Assembly (NCBI GenBank): GCA_036170135.1
Contig: JAVHOP010000012.1
Coordinates: forward strand, 1 to 20,457
Length of the DNA stretch: 20,457 nucleotides
Reading direction: 5' to 3'
Origin: CG1-02-35-72 sp036170135
GTDB lineage: Bacteria; Bacteroidota; Bacteroidia; Flavobacteriales; Flavobacteriaceae
Part shown: positions 16,863-20,457 of the stretch, in pieces
How positions within the stretch are numbered: the stretch's first letter is position 1
Layout of the letters: the number at the start of each line of letters is the position of its first letter
The notes under the pieces: model-generated
What the model saw: the letters and a program-made list of their open reading frames with translations, nothing else
What the model was told of the DNA's origin: nothing
The model's database searches: none
Program-made: the position numbers and the translations under genes

Positions 16863-17564
16863 TTAATTTACAAAGAGCCAATAAAAGCCAATAATTATTG
16901 CAAATAAGCTGCTGGCTAAACGAATCCCCTTAAAAAAGTTTTCGTTGTGGTCTTGTTTTGTAAACGAAGCAACGTGGCCAACTACCATCGCAAAAGAAAT
17001 CATCGCTAAAAGTGTGCCTATTCCAAAACCGATAATATATTGTGATGCAGATACTTTTGAAGTAAATCCTAGAACGGGAAGGAATAGTAAAAAATGTGCA
17101 ATGCCAGCTAATCCGTGAACAAAGCCAAAACCAAGTGAAGCTAAAATACCTTGTTTTAAATTTGGGTGGCTGTGCTGATGTGTGAGCTCTTGATGATGCA
17201 AGTGTTGGTGTTCGTGAACAACGGGATTATTCTGACTGTGAACATGGGTGTGTTTGTGTTTGTGCGCTTCTTTAAATATTCTGAAGAAAATCCATAAACC
17301 AAGTGCAATTAAGATAATGCCGACAAATTTCTCGCTATGTAAAGATATTTTTTCAAAAGGAATTAAATCTTTAAACAACATAAACAAAATACCTATAAAA
17401 AGCATGCCTGCTAAATGACCAATACCCCAAAAAAGGCCAACTTTCCACGCTTTCTTTTTACTTTCTATGGCAAAAGGGGTTACGGCAGCTAGATGATCTG
17501 GACCCGAAATTACATGTAAACTTGCAGCAATGATGCCGGCAAAAAGAGGGAAACTAATGTCCAT
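16863..17564 (-). CDS. UreH/NicO-like permease, probable nickel transporter
   Basis: A 233-residue membrane protein with about six helices. The first contains H17-V-I-S-G-P-D-H24, comparable to the HX4DH-like metal signatures of nickel/cobalt permeases, and GIGHLAG (47-53) follows in the next helix. After the third helix a loop at 101-133 holds 13 histidines in 33 residues, a likely metal-collecting segment. HGLAGIAHF (150-158) starts the second helix bundle. Similar proteins are annotated as urease accessory UreH-domain or sulfite exporter/NicO-type proteins. No urease gene is present here, whereas the convergent neighbour is a complete nickel-enzyme locus, so supplying Ni2+ to the hydrogenase is the best inference. 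Metal export is the main alternative. Confidence 0.75.
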   Translation of the reverse strand: MDISFPLFAGIIAASLHVISGPDHLAAVTPFAIESKKKAWKVGLFWGIGHLAGMLFIGILFMLFKDLIPFEKISLHSEKFVGIILIALGLWIFFRIFKEAHKHKHTHVHSQNNPVVHEHQHLHHQELTHQHSHPNLKQGILASLGFGFVHGLAGIAHFLLFLPVLGFTSKVSASQYIIGFGIGTLLAMISFAMVVGHVASFTKQDHNENFFKGIRLASSLFAIIIGFYWLFVN

Positions 17565-17566
17565 AG

Positions 17567-17590
17567 TTTATCTTATTTTATTAAGATAAA
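17567..17590 (-). repeat. Inverted repeat just upstream of the permease start codon
   Basis: A perfect 9-base dyad, TTTATCTTA and TAAGATAAA, separated by 6 bases, ends two bases before the permease ATG. It could be an operator for a metal-responsive repressor or an RNA hairpin covering the translation start. It does not match the NikR consensus I know (GTATGA-N16-TCATAC). Confidence 0.4.
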
Positions 17591-17653
17591 TTTAATAAAA
17601 ATTGGCTAATAATTAAATTTTTAACCAGAATAATAAAACTATTTTTTAATGAA

Positions 17654-18136
17654 TTATGAAGCTTTTTTAAAAAAAATATTTTCTAATTTTAAAAATGAGT
17701 CAATTATAATTAATCCTGAAATACTGATAATTAGCAGCATAATAAATGAGTTTGAAACTAAGAAATGCGAAAACAAATCAAGTTTTGAATTAAAAATGTT
17801 TAAAGTAGTGGTTAGGTATTTTGAATCGTGGGGTGCTGGCGATGATTTTAATCCTAATACGAGAATTAAAATAAATAAAACACCTAAAATGTACCAAACA
17901 TTTTTCCCTATTACAGGTTGATAAGCTGTAACTTGTTCTTTTTGAGTGATTTTTTGAAAGACTTTGGATGCAAAATCATCTGGAGCGTTGTAAATAAGAT
18001 TGGCTTTAAAAGTAGATTTTAATAAAGCTTCATCAGCTTGTAATGTAATGTTTTTCATGACCTTACTGGTAAAACTACTTGATGGTTCTACTCTTAAGTT
18101 CTGTGCGACGATATTTTTTAAAGAATCTTTTTTCAT
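17654..18136 (-). CDS. Putative membrane anti-sigma factor
   Basis: A 160-residue protein without a family I can name securely. The N-terminal part is soluble, with two hydrophobic helices at about 79-96 and 129-148. It starts 10 bases after the ECF sigma gene on the same strand, the usual position of the cognate anti-sigma factor, and its size and topology fit. The soluble part contains the same short motif twice, at 13-31 and 46-64: N-L, then P, then F-[TA]-S-K-V-x3-I-T. A single P-x-x-F-x-x-K-V-M-x-x-I motif is common in Bacteroidota proteins next to sigma genes; the duplication is notable. No zinc-binding HxxxCxxC motif is present. Function is inferred from context. Confidence 0.55.
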   Translation of the reverse strand: MKKDSLKNIVAQNLRVEPSSSFTSKVMKNITLQADEALLKSTFKANLIYNAPDDFASKVFQKITQKEQVTAYQPVIGKNVWYILGVLFILILVLGLKSSPAPHDSKYLTTTLNIFNSKLDLFSHFLVSNSFIMLLIISISGLIIIDSFLKLENIFFKKAS

Positions 18137-18146
18137 TTTTAATTAA

Positions 18147-18719
18147 TTAACGCCATAAAACATATTCTTCGGGTAATAACTCTTGCAACGAATCGGCTAA
18201 TTTTTTACGCGCACGGTGCATTCTTACTTTAATATTTGCTTTAGATAAACCTGTAATTTCTTCAATTTCTTCGGTTGTAATCTCGTGCAAATAATACAAA
18301 GTTAAGACCAAAGCATCCAATTCAGGTAATTTTTTCATCGCTTTTTCAATATATTTTTTTTGGTCTTCGGCATTCAGAACGTTCATCTGACGAGCCAATC
18401 CGTCATCCTCAAAATTATTCAGCACATAATCATCAACTTCTTTAATCGCTAATTCTAATTTTCGGGTTGCCGAAATAGCTGTCCTAAAAGTGATAGTATA
18501 TAGCCAAGTCGAAAATTTTGAATTATTTTTAAACGTATGCAATTGTTTATAAGCTTTTACAAAAGATTCTTGAGCAATATCTTCGGCATCTTCTCTATTT
18601 TTAACAATATTCATCGCAATGGTATAAACAAAATCTTTGTAGGCATTTACCAAATAGGTAAAGGCATTGGCGTCTCCGCTTAATACTTTAGCAATAATCA
18701 GTTTTTCTTGGTTTGGCAT
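18147..18719 (-). CDS. ECF-type RNA polymerase sigma factor
   Basis: A 190-residue sigma-70 family protein with only regions 2 and 4. Region 2 (about 22-88) has the core-binding motif DAEDIAQESFVKAY (44-57) and the promoter-melting segment FSTWLYTIT. Region 4 (about 125-178) has the helix-turn-helix ITTEEIEEITGLSKANIKVRMHRA-type pattern that reads the -35 element. It is the first gene of a two-gene operon with the putative anti-sigma factor. The signal it responds to is unknown. It lies near the nickel permease and hydrogenase genes on the same contig, but nothing in the sequence shows that it controls them. Confidence 0.92.
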   Translation of the reverse strand: MPNQEKLIIAKVLSGDANAFTYLVNAYKDFVYTIAMNIVKNREDAEDIAQESFVKAYKQLHTFKNNSKFSTWLYTITFRTAISATRKLELAIKEVDDYVLNNFEDDGLARQMNVLNAEDQKKYIEKAMKKLPELDALVLTLYYLHEITTEEIEEITGLSKANIKVRMHRARKKLADSLQELLPEEYVLWR

Positions 18720-18789
18720 CTTAATGTTAAGACGGTGGTTTAACTAAAAAGGTTACAATGATGTTTATTTCTCATATAAATTGTAATTC

Positions 18790-18797
18790 CAATTTTG
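18790..18797 (+). promoter_or_regulatory. Possible -7 box for the FAD oxidoreductase gene
   Basis: CAATTTTG differs at one position from TAnnTTTG and lies 28 bases before the ATG at 18826. No clear -33 element is seen. On the opposite strand TAATTTTG (18817-18810) matches the consensus and could serve the sigma gene, with a leader of about 85 bases. Confidence 0.3.
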
Positions 18798-18825
18798 TAT
18801 CTTGTTATCCAAAATTAAGAAAAAA

Positions 18826-20421
18826 ATGATTCAATCGTATAAACAACAACCCGAGTTGCAAGAAAATTATGATACCATTATCATCGGTTCTGGTATGGGA
18901 AGTTTGGCAACAGCGGCTATTCTGTCAAAACAAGGTCAAAAGGTTTTATTGCTTGAACGCCATTATACCGCAGGCGGATTTACACATGTTTTTAAGCGCA
19001 ATGGCTATGAGTGGGATGTTGGTATTCATTATATCGGCGAAGTGCAACGCGATAACAGCGTGATGAAAAGCCTCTTTGATTACCTTACTGATGGTCAATT
19101 AAAATGGGCAGATTTAGGTGATGTTTACGATAAAATTATTATTGGCGATAAGCAGTACGATTTTGTAAAAGGTGTTAAAAATTTTAAGCAACAATTGATT
19201 TTCTACTTTCCGGATGAGGCCGAAGCCATCAACAATTATGTAAAATTGGTTTTTGAGGCGGTAAAAACGAGTAAAAACTATTATATCAGCAAAGCCATTC
19301 CGCCTATTTTAGATTATTTTATTGGCGGATTTATGAGAAAACCTTTTTATAAATTGTCCGATAAAACAACGTATGAAGTCATCAGTTCTTTGACAAAAAA
19401 TGAAGCGCTGATTAAAGTCCTTTGCGGTCAGTATGGCGATTACGGATTGCCTCCAAAACAAAGCAGTTTTTATATGCACGCCTCGGTGGTACGACATTAT
19501 TTTGATGGAGGAAGCTTCCCTGTTGGTGGTTCATCGCAAATTGTCAAAACGATAGATCCGGTTATTGAAGCTGCAGGCGGAACTATTCTAATTAATGCCG
19601 AAGTTGATAAAGTTATTGTAGAAAATAATTCCGCTAAGGGTGTGAAAATGATGGATGGCAAAATATTGTATGCAAAAAACATTATCAGTAATGCGGGAAT
19701 TTATACAACTTATAATAGATTGTTACCAGCTGATACGGTTGAAAAATATCGGTTAAAACAACAGTTGCAAAAAGTAAAAGAATCGGTTGCACATGTGAGT
19801 TTATATGTTGGTTTAGAGGGGTCACCAACTGAATTGCAACTTCCCAAAACAAATTATTGGATTTACCCAAAAGAGGATGACCACGACACTTGCGTGGCGC
19901 GTTATTTAAATAATTTAGATGCTGCTTTCCCGATGGTTTATATTTCGTTTCCGTCGGCAAAAGACCCCGATTGGATTAATCGATATCCCGGAAAAAGTAC
20001 CATTGACATCATTACGTTAATGCCTTATGATGCTTTCGAAAAATGGTCGGGTTCACGCTGGATGAAACGTGGCGCAGACTATGAGGCGCTTAAAGAAAAA
20101 ATCGCCCAACGTTTGCTAAAAGAACTTTATAAACAAATGCCGCAAGTAGAAGGGAAGGTTGCGTATTATGAATTATCAACACCGCTTACCACACAGCATT
20201 TTGTGAATTACGAAAAAGGTGAGATTTACGGATTAGACCACAGCCCGAGCCGATTTAGACAGGGATTTTTAAAACCGAAAACGCCTATCAAAAACTTTTA
20301 CCTAACCGGACAAGACATCGTTACGGCAGGTATTGGTGGGGCTTTGTTTGCCGGCGTTTTAACAGCAATGGCAATTACAGGGAAAAATGTATTGAAAAAA
20401 GTAATAAAAAAAGGCGCATAA
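18826..20421 (+). CDS. RetSat/CrtI-like FAD-dependent oxidoreductase
   Basis: A 531-residue protein of the phytoene desaturase / carotenoid isomerase / retinol saturase superfamily. The N-terminus has the dinucleotide-binding fold DTIIIGSGMGSLATA (16-30) with Glu44 ending the second strand to bind the FAD ribose, followed by the AGGF and WDVGIHYIGE blocks. The C-terminal block FYLTGQDIVTAGIGGALFAG closes the FAD site and strongly resembles all-trans-retinol 13,14-reductases. It probably reduces, desaturates or isomerises a polyene or other lipid; the real substrate is unknown and there is no carotenoid gene beside it. A TTG at 18802 could extend it by eight residues, but the ATG at 18826, preceded by an A-run, is the likelier start. 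It diverges from the sigma gene. Confidence 0.8.
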   Translation: MIQSYKQQPELQENYDTIIIGSGMGSLATAAILSKQGQKVLLLERHYTAGGFTHVFKRNGYEWDVGIHYIGEVQRDNSVMKSLFDYLTDGQLKWADLGDVYDKIIIGDKQYDFVKGVKNFKQQLIFYFPDEAEAINNYVKLVFEAVKTSKNYYISKAIPPILDYFIGGFMRKPFYKLSDKTTYEVISSLTKNEALIKVLCGQYGDYGLPPKQSSFYMHASVVRHYFDGGSFPVGGSSQIVKTIDPVIEAAGGTILINAEVDKVIVENNSAKGVKMMDGKILYAKNIISNAGIYTTYNRLLPADTVEKYRLKQQLQKVKESVAHVSLYVGLEGSPTELQLPKTNYWIYPKEDDHDTCVARYLNNLDAAFPMVYISFPSAKDPDWINRYPGKSTIDIITLMPYDAFEKWSGSRWMKRGADYEALKEKIAQRLLKELYKQMPQVEGKVAYYELSTPLTTQHFVNYEKGEIYGLDHSPSRFRQGFLKPKTPIKNFYLTGQDIVTAGIGGALFAGVLTAMAITGKNVLKKVIKKGA

Positions 20422-20433
20422 TAGCGCCTTTTT
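20408..20433 (+). terminator. Intrinsic terminator overlapping the stop codon of the FAD oxidoreductase
   Basis: Arms AAAAAGGCGC and GCGCCTTTTT pair over 10 bases around a 6-base loop, with the T-run in the second arm. The TAA stop codon lies within the loop, so the last codons of the gene form the left arm. A-run and T-run symmetry would let it act on both strands. Confidence 0.85.
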
Positions 20434-20457
20434 GAAATTTTATAAATGTTTTATTTA

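Noticed and set aside
17649..17921. A 90-codon plus-strand open frame opposite the putative anti-sigma gene.
   Set aside because: It lies fully within the better supported minus-strand gene, which has operon context and membrane helices; its sequence shows no family or composition of a real protein.
6501..18719. The hydrogenase locus as a recently acquired genomic island.
   Set aside because: No tRNA, integrase, insertion sequence or flanking repeats are visible, and base composition looks the same as in the flanking housekeeping genes.

Overview
The window is about 20.5 kb of AT-rich DNA. Protein families and promoter style point to Bacteroidota, most likely a member of the Flavobacteriales: few Shine-Dalgarno-like sites, TAnnTTTG-type -7 boxes, and Bacteroidota-type small membrane and ECF-sigma genes. 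The genus cannot be fixed from the sequence alone. Coding density is high; no gap between genes exceeds 300 bases, and I see no rRNA, tRNA, CRISPR array, insertion sequence or phage gene.

Layout. (1) 1-3412: envelope or lipid-type genes. A 5'-truncated GT39-like membrane glycosyltransferase runs toward a minus-strand pair, an LpxH-like metallophosphoesterase overlapping by 4 nt a GNGH-type glycosyltransferase. (2) 3511-6341: yebC with its own promoter and a strong bidirectional terminator, a small DUF6249-like membrane protein, and a secreted DUF900-type alpha/beta hydrolase. (3) 6501-16818: a [NiFe]-hydrogenase locus. The minus-strand operon hypA-hypB-hypC diverges from a plus-strand cluster of small subunit, large subunit, cytochrome b, maturation protease, hypF, hypD and hypE. 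(4) 16863-17564: a UreH/NicO-like permease with a histidine-rich loop, probably a nickel transporter, convergent with hypE. (5) 17654-18719: an ECF sigma factor and a likely membrane anti-sigma partner. (6) 18826-20421: a RetSat/CrtI-type FAD oxidoreductase ending in a terminator that overlaps its stop codon.

How it works together. HypF and HypE make the cyanide ligands, HypC and HypD assemble Fe(CN)2CO, and HypA and HypB insert nickel, perhaps supplied by the permease. The protease then trims the large subunit after its DPCxxCxxH motif. The small subunit carries a Tat signal and a C-terminal anchor, so the folded dimer should be exported to the outer face of the inner membrane and pass electrons from H2 to the quinone pool through the cytochrome b. 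All six proximal-cluster cysteines of E. coli Hyd-1 are present at identical spacing, which predicts a [4Fe-3S] cluster and an oxygen-tolerant group 1d-type uptake enzyme that could support aerobic H2 oxidation.

I do not see a wholly unknown system. The points most worth a second look are the oxygen-tolerance signature in a flavobacterial locus lacking the usual accessory chaperones, the hairpin separating structural from maturation genes, the dyad in front of the nickel permease, and the duplicated motif in the putative anti-sigma factor.
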